Assembly (NCBI RefSeq): GCF_000695625.1
Contig: NZ_JMQI01000043.1
Location: 124,001 to 188,000, forward strand
Length of the DNA stretch: 64,000 nt
Origin: Amycolatopsis rifamycinica
GTDB lineage: Bacteria; Actinomycetota; Actinomycetes; Mycobacteriales; Pseudonocardiaceae
Reading direction: 5' to 3'
In this document: positions 31,261 through 40,331 of the stretch, in pieces
Layout: every line of letters begins with the position of its first letter
Numbering within the stretch: position 1 is the stretch's first letter
Position numbers and translations under genes: made by a program
The notes under the pieces: model-generated
The model's input: only the letters and a program-made list of their open reading frames with translations
Told to the model about the DNA's origin: nothing
The model's database searches: none

Positions 31261-33585
31261 TCAGGGGTAGCTGACCACGTTGACCGGCACCGTGCCCGAA
31301 GGCGTGACGCCGCCGGTGTCGTTGATGACGTGCGTGATCGTGCCGCGGTAGTTGAGCGACACCGTCAGCAGGCTGTGGAACCGCACGCCGCTGGTGTTCG
31401 GCACCTCGAACGCGTGGTAGCTGGACACCGCCGGGTTCGTGTCGAAGAAGCAGTAACTCCCGAGGCCCCAGGCCTCATGGGTCGTCACGTTCGCCCCGAC
31501 CTTGTACGCGGCATACCCGGCGACGCCCGACGGCGCGTTCCACGACGCCTGGTTCGGCACGTCGTAGGGCATCTCGTTCTGGAAGAAGATCGTCCGGCCG
31601 CCCTGGCCGTTCCAGATCACCTGGTACTTCTGGTAGTGCTCGACGAACAGGCCGGTGGCCAGCACGTTCGCCCCGTTGACGACGAGCCCGGTGTCGGCCG
31701 TGTTGGTCGTCCAGCCGTAGGTGCCCGCGTTGCCGTGGTCGGCCCGCCAGGCCCAGATGTGGTCGATGATCGTGTTGGCGCTGTTGACGATCAGGCTGTT
31801 GGTCGCCTTGCCCGCGATCTGGCCGCCGATCCGGAAGAAGACGTCCTGGATCGTCGTCGGGTTGGCCGCGTGGCTCGCGGTGGACCCGGACTGGCCGACC
31901 GTGAGCAGCGCCTGCGAGTTCGTCGTGCCGGCGTCGAAGAGCAGGCCCTTGAGCCGGACGCCGTCCACATCGGACACCTGCATCGCGTTGACGCCGTTGT
32001 CGGGCACCAGCGTCGGGTAGCCGATGCCGAGGATGGTCGTGTTGGCGCGGGTCACGTTGAGCGTCTGGTTCAGGTGGTAGATGCCCGGCGTGAAGAACAG
32101 GTTGCAGCCCGCGGCGAGCGCGTTGTTGATCGACGCGGCCGTGTCACCGGATTTGACGACGTAGAACTGGCTCATCGGCAGCGAGGAACCGGGGGTGCTG
32201 CCGTTCGCCCAGCTCGGGCCGGACGCGTTCGTGCGCAGGGACGGCAGGAACACGCGGTACTTGCCGGTGCCGTCGACGTAGAGGTACGGCACGTCCCGGG
32301 AGACCGGGGTCGTGGCGAGGGTGGTCTCCGGCGGGTTCGGGAACGTGGTCGCCGGCGCGCCGCTGGTGCCGGAGAAGACCATGTTCCACACGCCGCCGTT
32401 CCAGCTGCCCAGCGCCGAGTCGCGGGTGTACCACTGCTGCTGCGAAACCGACGCGGCCTGGCCGGCCACCTTGGTGTCGGCGATGTAGCCGCCGCTGGCG
32501 AAGCCGTAGCTCGCCGGGTACAGCTGCAGCCCGCCGCGGACGTCCATCCGGCGGAACGGCGCGGCCTGCGCGACCGCCCAGCGTTCCTGGCCGCCGGAGG
32601 GGTTGACCGCCAAGTTCTCCGCCGAGCGCCAGAAGTTCTGCAGCGCGACGCCGTTGTCGGAGGCGTTGAAGGCGTCCACGGTGACGTCCCCGTTGATCAG
32701 GACGTCCCCGGGGTTCTGGCCGAGGCCGGCCACCGAGGTGTAGAAGCCGACGTTGTCGTGCACGCCGTTGTAGGTGCCCGGCTTGAAGAGGTGGGCGACG
32801 CGGCGCTCGGCGAACTGCGCGGTGAGCGTGTCCTTCTGGTTGTTGAAGTCCGTGTCCAGCTGCGCCTGGATGGTCGCGGCGGACATGCCCGGGTCGAAGA
32901 TCCGCACGTTCGGCCCGAAGTTCGGGGTGTCGGACTGCGTCGGGCAGCCCGCCTGGGTGCCGATCGTGTAGCTCGCGCTCGACACCGCCGAGTCCGCCGA
33001 GCCCGATTTGGTGGCGATCGCGTTGACCGTGCGGGACGTCGGCACGCTGATCGGTCCACTGTAGACCGGCGAGGAGGAGGTGGGCGCCGAACCGTCCACG
33101 GTGTACCGGATGGTCGCGCCCGCGGTGGCGCTGCTGATGGTCACCGTCTGAGCCGACGAGTACGTGCCGCCGGGCGGGCTGAACGTCGGCGCGGCGACCG
33201 CCGAGCTGCCGCCGCCGACGGTGTAGCTGAAGTGCGGGGTGTCGTACTGCGGCCCGTTCTTCTCGTAGGTGAACCAGTAGTCGAGGACGTTCCCGCTGCT
33301 CAGGCCGTTGACGGTGGTGCGCCAGGTGCCGCCGCCGTTGGTCATCCGGAGGTTCTGCTGGCCCAAGCCCGGCACGCCGGTGTAGTGGACGTCCACGTAC
33401 AGCGCCGGGGTCGTCGGGGTGAAGCTGAGCTGCACCTGTGTGGAGCTCGGCTGGCTGGCGCTCTGGGTGTAGTCGTCCGCGGCCAGCGCGGCCGGGGCAC
33501 TCAGCCCGGCCGCCACCAGCACTGCCGAGGCGACGAGCGCGAGCCCCGGGCCGCGTCGTCGAAGCTTGTCCAAGGTCCGGTTCAC
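31261..33585 (-). CDS. Secreted GH55-like exo-beta-1,3-glucanase
   Basis: 774 aa from GTG 33585 behind GGAGG. Signal peptide 1-36 (ALVASAVLVAAGLSAPAALA). Residues ~45-130 form a beta-sandwich carbohydrate-binding-like domain, ~133-215 a chitobiase C-terminal-type domain (GATIRYTVDGSAP), then a Gly-rich tandem beta-helix (DTPNFGPNVRIFDPGM, ANPTTIQDVFFRIGGQIAGK, DHIWAWRADHG). The latter segments match the Streptomyces GH55 laminarinase from memory; both Glu of VEHYQ and QNEMPYD are kept at the same 22-residue spacing. Often mis-annotated adenylyl cyclase. Degrades fungal/algal beta-1,3-glucan outside the cell. Confidence 0.75.
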   Translation of the reverse strand: MNRTLDKLRRRGPGLALVASAVLVAAGLSAPAALAADDYTQSASQPSSTQVQLSFTPTTPALYVDVHYTGVPGLGQQNLRMTNGGGTWRTTVNGLSSGNVLDYWFTYEKNGPQYDTPHFSYTVGGGSSAVAAPTFSPPGGTYSSAQTVTISSATAGATIRYTVDGSAPTSSSPVYSGPISVPTSRTVNAIATKSGSADSAVSSASYTIGTQAGCPTQSDTPNFGPNVRIFDPGMSAATIQAQLDTDFNNQKDTLTAQFAERRVAHLFKPGTYNGVHDNVGFYTSVAGLGQNPGDVLINGDVTVDAFNASDNGVALQNFWRSAENLAVNPSGGQERWAVAQAAPFRRMDVRGGLQLYPASYGFASGGYIADTKVAGQAASVSQQQWYTRDSALGSWNGGVWNMVFSGTSGAPATTFPNPPETTLATTPVSRDVPYLYVDGTGKYRVFLPSLRTNASGPSWANGSTPGSSLPMSQFYVVKSGDTAASINNALAAGCNLFFTPGIYHLNQTLNVTRANTTILGIGYPTLVPDNGVNAMQVSDVDGVRLKGLLFDAGTTNSQALLTVGQSGSTASHAANPTTIQDVFFRIGGQIAGKATNSLIVNSANTIIDHIWAWRADHGNAGTYGWTTNTADTGLVVNGANVLATGLFVEHYQKYQVIWNGQGGRTIFFQNEMPYDVPNQASWNAPSGVAGYAAYKVGANVTTHEAWGLGSYCFFDTNPAVSSYHAFEVPNTSGVRFHSLLTVSLNYRGTITHVINDTGGVTPSGTVPVNVVSYP

Positions 33586-33621
33586 GCCGTGACACCTCCG
33601 CCGTTGGGGATCCACGAGGTA

Positions 33622-33642
33622 TTTGTTGCTAGTCGCAACAAA
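33622..33642. promoter_or_regulatory. Operator-like palindrome upstream of the glucanase
   Basis: TTTGTTGC (33622-33629), TAGTC, GCAACAAA (33635-33642), perfect 8-bp arms, 37 nt before the glucanase start. LacI/GntR-type spacing; regulator not in the window. Confidence 0.6.
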
Positions 33643-33683
33643 GTAGCTCCCGATGACCGGCACTTCGATCACTTTTCGATAAC

Positions 33684-33699
33684 AGTTGTCTGGACCAAT
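33684..33699 (-). promoter_or_regulatory. DasR dre-like site (putative)
   Basis: On the minus strand ATTGGTCCAGACAACT, 13 of 16 matches to the DasR consensus ACTGGTCTAGACCACT, about 100 nt upstream of the glucanase. DasR represses sugar-polymer utilisation genes in actinobacteria. Mismatch count leaves real doubt. The rest of 33586-33937 shows no gene I trust. Confidence 0.35.
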
Positions 33700-33937
33700 A
33701 GGTTGCGTGGCCCGCGCCGCGTCCCGGTCGGGTGGCGTTCCCGCGGCGCGTTTTCGCTGCTCAACCCGCAGGGTAAGGATGTCTGCATGCTGGACACGGA
33801 AGTCCCCGCATCGACCGCGGCAGCCCCGGCGCGGTCGATGCCGAGGCGGATCGTCCTGGCGCCCGCGGTCGGCGTCACCGGGACCGAAGTGGTGCCCGGG
33901 GTGTTGTTCCCGGCGCCGCTGACCTTCACCTCTGCTC

Positions 33938-33964
33938 TGTCACGAACGCACGGCCACATCCGTC
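33938..33964 (+). promoter_or_regulatory. ECF41-type autoregulatory promoter
   Basis: TGTCACG (33938-33944), 16 nt, CGTC (33961-33964). ECF41 sigma factors recognise TGTCACA-N16-CGTC; only one base differs. The GTG of the sigma gene is 34 nt downstream. Confidence 0.75.
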
Positions 33965-33998
33965 AAGGTGGTGATCGCCTCGCGAAAGGACGGACCCC

Positions 33999-34880
33999 GT
34001 GAACGACGAGCTCCTGGCCCGCAGCTTCGAGACCCACCGCGACCACCTCCGGTCCGTCGCCTACCGGATGCTGGGTTCGCTGGCCGAGGCCGAGGACGCC
34101 GTCCAGGAAGCGTGGCTGAAGCTCAGCCGGGCCGACACCGCGGCCGTCGGGAACCTGGCCGGGTGGCTGACCACCGTCGTCGGGCGGGTCTGCCTCGACA
34201 TGCTGCGGTCCCGGAAGGCCCGGCGCGAGGAGCCGTGGGACGTGCTGGTGCCCGATCCGATCGTCAGCCGGGAGGACGACGGCCCCGAGCACGAGGCGCT
34301 GATGGCGGACTCCGTCGGCCTCGCGCTGCTGGTCGTGCTCGACACGCTCACCCCGGCCGAACGGCTGGCGTTCGTGCTGCGGGACATGTTCGCGATGCCG
34401 TTCGAGGAGATCGCCTCGGTCGTCGGCCGGTCCGAGGCGGCGACCCGGCAGCTGGCCAGCCGCGCCCGGCGGCGGGTCCAGGGTGCGCCGGTCGCGCCGG
34501 ACCCGGACCTCGCCCGCCAGCGCCGGGTCGTCGACGCCTTCCTGGCCGCCGCGCGCGGTGGTGACTTCGACGCACTCGTCTCGGTCCTGGACCCCGAGGT
34601 CGTGCTGCGCGCCGACCGCGGTGCGGCGCAGGGCGGCTCGACCGAGGTCCGCGGCGCGGCGGCCGTCGCGAACCAGGCGCTGACGTTCTCCCGCCTCAAC
34701 GCCGGTGGCGGTGTCGTGCACCGGGCCCTGGTCAACGGCGCGGCGGGCGTGGTCGCGACGCGCGACGGCCGGCCGTTCTCGGTGCTGGGCTTCACCGTCG
34801 CGGGTGGCCGGATCGTCGAGATCGACATCCTCGCCGACCCCGGCCGCCTCGACCGGCTGGACCTCGCCGTCATCGACTGA
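33999..34880 (+). CDS. ECF sigma factor, SigJ/ECF41 type
   Basis: 293 aa. Sigma region 2 (HLRSVAYRMLGSLAEAEDAVQEAW) and region 4 (LTPAERLAFVLRDMFAMPFEEIAS) are followed by a SnoaL/NTF2-like C-terminal extension (about 170-293, VVDAFLAAARGGDFDALVSV) that in ECF41 sigma factors replaces an anti-sigma protein and modulates activity. The promoter ahead matches its own recognition motif, so autoregulation is likely. No carboxymuconolactone decarboxylase-type target is adjacent, unlike most ECF41 loci. Confidence 0.9.
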   Translation: MNDELLARSFETHRDHLRSVAYRMLGSLAEAEDAVQEAWLKLSRADTAAVGNLAGWLTTVVGRVCLDMLRSRKARREEPWDVLVPDPIVSREDDGPEHEALMADSVGLALLVVLDTLTPAERLAFVLRDMFAMPFEEIASVVGRSEAATRQLASRARRRVQGAPVAPDPDLARQRRVVDAFLAAARGGDFDALVSVLDPEVVLRADRGAAQGGSTEVRGAAAVANQALTFSRLNAGGGVVHRALVNGAAGVVATRDGRPFSVLGFTVAGGRIVEIDILADPGRLDRLDLAVID

Positions 34881-37800
34881 CGGCGCCGTGCTCGTCGGTG
34901 ATCAGGGCGATTTCGCCGGTGTCGTCGAAGTGCAGGTAGCGGGTGCGGCCGTCCGCGTAGCGGCGCACCGCGCCCGCCACCACGACCACCAGTTCGCCGT
35001 CTTCGATGACGTACCGGTCGTCCGGGCTCAGGACTTCGTGGATGTGCGCGCCGCTGGTGATCAGCGTGCGGACGCGGCGGCCGGTGTGGTCGTAGCTGTA
35101 CAGCGCGTTGACGCCGTCGTCGCCGTGTACCCCGCGCAGCCGGCCGAACGCGTCGCGGATTTCGCTGCCCGGCCCGGGGAGCGCCGGCGTCGGCCCGGGC
35201 TCGATTTCCCGCACCAGCCCGCCCGGGCCGGTGAGCACGTGCCGCCCGCCGGCCCAGTGCTCACTGACGCCGTTCGCGTAGTGCACCGCCGTGCGACGGC
35301 CGCTCAGGTCGTAGCCGACGGCGTCGACGAAGCCCGGCACGCACACCAGCCGGCCGACCTCGTCGTACTGGTGCTGCACGGTCAGCCGTCCGTCGCCGGC
35401 GTCGGGGTGGCTCACCGCCGACACCCGCCCGTCGGCCCGGTACGTCACGTCGAGCCGGTACTCGACGGCGACGTGCGCCGGGCGCCAGCGCTTTTCGGCC
35501 GTCCGGCCGAGCGCGTCGTAGCCGAACTGGGTCACGCCGCATTCGTCGGTGACGCGCACCAGCCGCCCGCAGCTGTGCGGCCCCGCGCCGTGCGGCACCC
35601 CGAGCCCGCGGTCGTGGTGGGTGAACGTGGTGACCGGCGTGCCGCGCGGGTCGTCGACCAGCACCGCGACCACCCGGCCGGCCGCGTCGCGGACCCGGAA
35701 CACCGTGTGCCCGCCCGCGGTCCGCGACTCGACGACGTTCCCGGCCGCGTCCCGGACGTGCACGACGCCGTCCGCGCCGCGCAGTTCGCGGCCGAGCAGA
35801 TCGGGCACGCCGGCCGCCTCGACGTGGTCTTCGCGGATCTCCAGTGGCCGGCCCAGTGCGTCGTAGGAGAACTCGACCGGCGGGGGCGGCGGATCGCCGT
35901 CCCGGAACGCCCGGCTCGTCCGGCACACCAGGCCCCGCGCGCAGTACTCGTGGTGCTCGTCGACGACGTCGCCGAGCAGTTCCGCGTGCCGCCGCTCCAG
36001 CAGCCGCCCGGCGCCGTCGCGCAGCTCGGCGGTCACGAGCACCTCCGCCTCGCCGGACACCGCCCGCTGCTCGGTGGTGACGCGGGGGCCGTCGTAGCGG
36101 TACCGGACGGTCGGCAGCTCCGCCGAGTCGCCCGGCCGCACGACGGTTTCGGGGCGGCCCAGCGGGTCGTGGGTCAGCGTGGTCACCGCGCCCGCCGGAT
36201 CGGTCAGCTCGCACACCTGCGCGGTGCGGACGTCGTGGCGCGTGATCGTCACGTTGCCCACCGGATCGGTGACCACCTCGGGGAAGCAGTGGTCGGCCGA
36301 ATACCGGACCTCGCGGGTGTGGCCGAGCGGATCGGTCGTCGTGGTGCGCAGCCCGGCGACGGTGCCGAGCCGCCCGTGGAACGTGGTGGCCCACCAGCCG
36401 TCTTCGCCGGGACGGCGGTGGTAGCCGTGGTGCCGCAGGTCCGGCGGGCGCGAGCCGTAGACGTCGGCGACGAGCGCGTCGGTGAGCACCAGCTCCTCCC
36501 GCGCGGTGAGGAGGCCGTGCGAACCGGCCGAGCCGTCGGGCTCTTCGTCGTACCGGAAGATCGTGTCGGACAGGACCTTCCCGGTGCCGTCGACCGCGCG
36601 GACCCGGGCCGGGAGGGCGGCGAACCGGTGTTCGGGGTCGGCCGCGTAGGTCGTCCGGGTCTCGCGGACGACCGGCGCACGGCCGGGCCGTTCGGTCGTC
36701 TCCACCTCGCGGGACGGGTTGCCGTCCGCGTCGTACGCCGTTTCCTTAGTGGTGACCGAAACCGGCGTCTCCCGGCGTTCGAACTCCGTCGCCACCGTGC
36801 GCGTCCACTGTGGACGGCGGAGGTGCTCGACGCGGCGGTACGGCCGGTCCGCCGCCGTCGAGCCGTCGAGGCCGTAGACCTCCTCCTTGTCCAGCAGCCC
36901 TTCGCCGCCGAACCAGCGCACGGTCCGCAGGGTGGGCGCGTACTCGTCGCCGACGTCGTCCTGGACCACCCGGCCGAACCCGGGCGGCCGGCTGTCGTGG
37001 TACTCGAACTCCGTCACGCCCACGTGGCCGGTGACGGATTCGCGCAGCGAGACCCGCCGGACCACCGGCACCGACTCGACGGTCGCGTAGTCGATCGCGG
37101 TCCGCAGCCCCATCCCGTTGTCGATCTCGCACAGCCGTGCGGTGCGGGGCAGGTCGTCGAAGACGTGGTACGGCACGGCGTCGAGCACGGACACCCCGCC
37201 GCCGGACCGCGCCCGCGCGGCCACCCGGACCCGCCGCGGGGCCGGGGTGTCCAGTGCGGCGTAGGCCAGGCGCAGCACCGGAGCGGCGGTCTCGGTGCCC
37301 TGCGTGTCGAACCCGGTGAGCGCCACCGACGTCAGCAGGGACGCGCCGGTGACGTCGTCGACGTCGTAACCGAGGGCCCAGCGGCGCACGAGCGGCCGCG
37401 CCGAGGCGGGCACCCGCAGGTCGATCCGCGTGCACCGCAGGGCCGTCGTGACGAGGGTGCCGCCGCGGCCCCGGCGCAGCACGTCCGGCCGCGGCTCGTA
37501 GCCGAACTCCACTTCGTACGGGCCGTAGGAGACGCGGGTGAGGTAGGCCTGGCCGCTGTGGTGCGCCCAGCCGAACGTCGTGGTGGTGCCGAACGGGTCT
37601 TCGGTCCGGTCGAGGTACCAGGTGGTGCCGTCGCCGGGGCCGAGGAAGTGCCGGAGCCCCGATCGGGTGGTGATCAGGTAGCCGTCGCCGCGCCGGGCGA
37701 GCCGGCCCGCCTCTTCGGGCGCCGGGTGGTCGCCGGCCGGCCCGACGTGGGGCAGCGGAAGGGTGAACCCGCCGCCGAACGGGCCGTTGGGCGCGCCGGT

Positions 37801-37938
37801 CGAGTACCGCAGCGCGAGCGCGGGGGCGCTGCCGCCGGGACCGGGCGGCAGGTCGAGCGGCACCGTGAAGCAGCCGCCCCCGGTCGCCGGTTCCGGCGTG
37901 AAGGCGGCTTCGTGCGTGCTCGACCGGAGCACAACCAT
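34870..37938 (-). CDS. SpvB/RHS-repeat protein without toxin domain
   Basis: 1022 aa, no signal peptide. The N-terminus has an SpvB-type opening (GGGCFTVPLDLPPGPGGSAP, YSTGAPNGPFGGGFTLPLP). RHS/YD repeats follow from about 420 to the end (YDALGRPLEI, YDALGRTAEKR, YDEVGRLVC, YDHTGRRVRT). In polymorphic toxins RHS shells end in a core (PxxxxDPxG) and a variable toxin; here the protein stops at ITDEHGAVSR with neither. GGGGAG before the ATG. Divergent from the protease/sigma/CHAT set, 198 bp away. Confidence 0.85.
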   Translation of the reverse strand: MVVLRSSTHEAAFTPEPATGGGCFTVPLDLPPGPGGSAPALALRYSTGAPNGPFGGGFTLPLPHVGPAGDHPAPEEAGRLARRGDGYLITTRSGLRHFLGPGDGTTWYLDRTEDPFGTTTTFGWAHHSGQAYLTRVSYGPYEVEFGYEPRPDVLRRGRGGTLVTTALRCTRIDLRVPASARPLVRRWALGYDVDDVTGASLLTSVALTGFDTQGTETAAPVLRLAYAALDTPAPRRVRVAARARSGGGVSVLDAVPYHVFDDLPRTARLCEIDNGMGLRTAIDYATVESVPVVRRVSLRESVTGHVGVTEFEYHDSRPPGFGRVVQDDVGDEYAPTLRTVRWFGGEGLLDKEEVYGLDGSTAADRPYRRVEHLRRPQWTRTVATEFERRETPVSVTTKETAYDADGNPSREVETTERPGRAPVVRETRTTYAADPEHRFAALPARVRAVDGTGKVLSDTIFRYDEEPDGSAGSHGLLTAREELVLTDALVADVYGSRPPDLRHHGYHRRPGEDGWWATTFHGRLGTVAGLRTTTTDPLGHTREVRYSADHCFPEVVTDPVGNVTITRHDVRTAQVCELTDPAGAVTTLTHDPLGRPETVVRPGDSAELPTVRYRYDGPRVTTEQRAVSGEAEVLVTAELRDGAGRLLERRHAELLGDVVDEHHEYCARGLVCRTSRAFRDGDPPPPPVEFSYDALGRPLEIREDHVEAAGVPDLLGRELRGADGVVHVRDAAGNVVESRTAGGHTVFRVRDAAGRVVAVLVDDPRGTPVTTFTHHDRGLGVPHGAGPHSCGRLVRVTDECGVTQFGYDALGRTAEKRWRPAHVAVEYRLDVTYRADGRVSAVSHPDAGDGRLTVQHQYDEVGRLVCVPGFVDAVGYDLSGRRTAVHYANGVSEHWAGGRHVLTGPGGLVREIEPGPTPALPGPGSEIRDAFGRLRGVHGDDGVNALYSYDHTGRRVRTLITSGAHIHEVLSPDDRYVIEDGELVVVVAGAVRRYADGRTRYLHFDDTGEIALITDEHGAVSR

Positions 37939-37997
37939 GGTGATCTCCCCGCTGGATCCGTGACTTCCGGAGGGCCAAGTGGGTGAGCCGGGCGCGC

Positions 37998-38061
37998 CAG
38001 ATACGTCGTCACCCGTTTGCCGTCGCCGTTACGGATTCGTGATGCCGGTGTCGTATCCCGG
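37998..38061. promoter_or_regulatory. Divergent promoter region with mirrored CGTATC motifs
   Basis: Minus-strand GACGTATCTGG (38008-37998) and plus-strand GTCGTATCCCGG (38050-38061) face away from a central CCGTTACGG (38026-38034). The shared words suggest one sigma factor drives both the RHS gene and the protease operon; the ECF at 39756 is the obvious candidate. Motif inference only. Confidence 0.35.
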
Positions 38062-38136
38062 GAGCGGCCCACGGGTCTTTCCCGGGTGCCGTTGGTGATC
38101 AGTGGCGGGGGCAGAGGCAGCAGGAGGGTGGACCCG

Positions 38137-39759
38137 ATGGTCGTCAGGTTCGTGCGGGACGAGACCGCGGAAGCAGCGGTGGAGGACGCGGGCACGCTCA
38201 ACGAGCTCCCGGCCCCGCCAAGGCAGTTGCTGGACCGGCACGGCGCCCGCGTGCTCGACCCGGCCACGGCCGTCGTCGCGGCCGGGCAGCCGGCCCCGCG
38301 CACGACCGTGTACCGGCCGGGCGTGTTCCTCGTCCCGCAGCGGTACGTCCGTGAGCAGCAGACGCTGCTCACGATCAACGACGTCCTGGCCCGCATCGGC
38401 CTGCAGGCCACCCCGGCCGGCGGCGACACGAAGGAGACGGCCCGCGCCCGGCAGCTCGACGACCTGCCCGTCCGCGTCCTGCTGCACGTCCGCGAAGGCG
38501 CCGATCCGGCCGTCGTCGACTGCTGGAAAGCACTCCAGCTGCTGCGGTCCGCAGGCTTGGGTGAGCGGCCGCAGCTCGACCCCCGGGTCGCCGCCACGAT
38601 CGCGCCGGAGCACCTGCTGTTCAGCGCGCCGGTGTTCGGCGGGGTGCCGTGGGAGACCAGCGGACTCGGCGGCACGCCGTGGGAGACCAGCGGGTTCGGC
38701 GCGGGCAGTTCCTACGGGCGCACCCGCGGCGCCAACCGGATCCCGGTGACCCTGGCCGCGGCGCCGCCGTACCGCAGCGAGAAGCCGGCGCATCGGCGGC
38801 CGGTGATCGCCGTGCTGGACACCGGCATCGGCCCGCACCCGTGGTTCGGACTGGCCGACCGCGGCGGACCGCCGCCGTCCGGCTCCGGGCTCGCCGTCGC
38901 ACCGGACATCCAGGCGGCGATCCTGCAGGCCGAGCTCGCCTCCGGCAGCGTGCCCACGCAGCTGCTGCACGACTACTGGGACGCGCCGACGACCCGCCAG
39001 CCGCTGATCGGCGACGTCGACACCGACACCGGGCACGGCCTGTTCATCGCCGGCGTCGTCCGGCAGGCCTGCCCGGAGGCCGACACCCTCGCCATCCGCG
39101 TGGTGCACAGCGACGGTGTCGCGTACGAAGCCGACGTGCTGCTCGCGCTGCACCTGCTGGCCGACCGCGTCCGGGCCGCGCAGGCGGACAACCGGCCGGA
39201 GGACATGGTCGACATCGTCTCGCTGTCACTGGGCTACTACGAGGAAAACCCGGCGGACATCGCCTACACCGGCCAGTTCGGCGCGGCCATCGCCGAGCTG
39301 CTGGGTCTCGGCGTGCTCGTCGTCGCCGCGGCGGGCAACGACGCCTCCACGCGCCGGTTCTACCCGGCCGCCTTCGCCGACCAGCCGCTCGGCGGTGGCA
39401 GCGGCCCGCAGGTGATCAGCGTCGGCGCGCTCAACCCCGACCTCGCCGGGAGCAAGGCGCTGTTCTCCAACGAAGGCCCGTGGGTGCGCGCCTGGGCGAC
39501 CGGCGCCGGCGTCGTCAGCACCTACCCGACCGACGTGCGCGGCACCGCGGCCGCCGACCACGAAGTGCCCGGCTTCGGCCGCAGCTCCTTCGACCCCGAC
39601 GACTACAGCGCCGGCTTCGCGGTCTGGGACGGGACGTCGTTCGCGGCGCCGCTCGCCGCCGCCGAACTCGGCAAGGCCCTGCTGCAGTCCGGCGACCTCG
39701 CGACGGTCGACCGCGAGACCGTCGTCAAGCGCGCCTGGACCGCGCTGGGCTCGCTGTGA
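38137..39759 (+). CDS. Cytosolic subtilisin-like (S8) serine protease
   Basis: 540 aa from ATG 38137, after GGAGGG. Catalytic triad visible: Asp228 (VIAVLDTGIG), His300 (TDTGHGLFIAGV), Ser501 (WDGTSFAAPLAA). No signal peptide, so it should act inside the cell. Residues 1-165 are an accessory region; residues about 167-188 carry a tandem repeat, GVPWETSGLG and GTPWETSGFG, before the catalytic domain, possibly a processing linker. GTGA overlap with the sigma gene that follows. Confidence 0.9.
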   Translation: MVVRFVRDETAEAAVEDAGTLNELPAPPRQLLDRHGARVLDPATAVVAAGQPAPRTTVYRPGVFLVPQRYVREQQTLLTINDVLARIGLQATPAGGDTKETARARQLDDLPVRVLLHVREGADPAVVDCWKALQLLRSAGLGERPQLDPRVAATIAPEHLLFSAPVFGGVPWETSGLGGTPWETSGFGAGSSYGRTRGANRIPVTLAAAPPYRSEKPAHRRPVIAVLDTGIGPHPWFGLADRGGPPPSGSGLAVAPDIQAAILQAELASGSVPTQLLHDYWDAPTTRQPLIGDVDTDTGHGLFIAGVVRQACPEADTLAIRVVHSDGVAYEADVLLALHLLADRVRAAQADNRPEDMVDIVSLSLGYYEENPADIAYTGQFGAAIAELLGLGVLVVAAAGNDASTRRFYPAAFADQPLGGGSGPQVISVGALNPDLAGSKALFSNEGPWVRAWATGAGVVSTYPTDVRGTAAADHEVPGFGRSSFDPDDYSAGFAVWDGTSFAAPLAAAELGKALLQSGDLATVDRETVVKRAWTALGSL

Positions 39760-40331
39760 ACGTGGCCAAGACCGACCACGCCCGCGTGGCGACCCTGTTC
39801 GAAGCCGCGCGGGAGGGCGACCGCGCGGCGCTGGACGAGCTGGTTTCCCTGCTCACGCCGTTGCTCTGGCAGGTCGCGCGCGACCAGGGACTCGACGCCG
39901 ACCAAGCGGCCGACGTCGTGCAGACGACGTGGCTGCGGCTGCTCGGCTCGTTCGCGGAGATCCGCTCGCCGGTCGCGCTGACCGGCTGGCTGATCACCGT
40001 CACCAAGCGGGAGGCCTGGCGCACGGGGGAAAAGCGCCAGGTCGAGCGGCCGCTGCCGGAGCTTCCGGAGCGGCTGGCCGAAGCTTCGCCGGCACCCGAG
40101 GAGGGGGTGCTGCGCGAGGACCAGCGCGTGCGGTTGTGGCGCGCGGTGGACAACCTGCCCGAACGCTGCCGCAGCCTGCTGCGGATCGTGGCGTTCGTGC
40201 ACCGGCCGGACTACGCCGAAGTCGGCGCCCGGCTGGGCATGCCGAGGGGGAGTATCGGCCCGACCAGGGGACGCTGCCTCGCGCGCCTGCGCGAGCAGCT
40301 ACTCGCCAACGGCGAAGGAGATTGGCTGTGA
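39756..40331 (+). CDS. Sigma-70 family (ECF-like) sigma factor
   Basis: 191 aa, start GTG overlapping the protease stop. Region 2 (DADQAADVVQTTWLRLLGSF) and region 4 (LPERCRSLLRIVAFVHRPDYAEVGARLGMPRGSIGPTRGRCLARL, split here into helices) are typical of a subgroup found beside CHAT and S8 genes in actinobacteria. Probably activates the flanking genes; see mirrored motifs at 37998-38061. Confidence 0.88.
   Translation: MNVAKTDHARVATLFEAAREGDRAALDELVSLLTPLLWQVARDQGLDADQAADVVQTTWLRLLGSFAEIRSPVALTGWLITVTKREAWRTGEKRQVERPLPELPERLAEASPAPEEGVLREDQRVRLWRAVDNLPERCRSLLRIVAFVHRPDYAEVGARLGMPRGSIGPTRGRCLARLREQLLANGEGDWL

Noticed and set aside
31261..33585. Adenylyl cyclase annotation
   Set aside because: No cyclase domain; signal peptide, carbohydrate-binding-like domains and beta-helix point to a secreted glycoside hydrolase.
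31330..34002. 890-aa open frame on the plus strand, including a 71-aa part from ATG 33787 that overlaps the sigma start
   Set aside because: Mostly antisense to the glucanase. The 71-aa tail lies across the ECF41 promoter, so it would not be on the mapped-by-motif sigma mRNA.
34705..37986. 1093-aa open frame on the plus strand
   Set aside because: Antisense to the RHS-repeat protein, which shows clear YD repeats.
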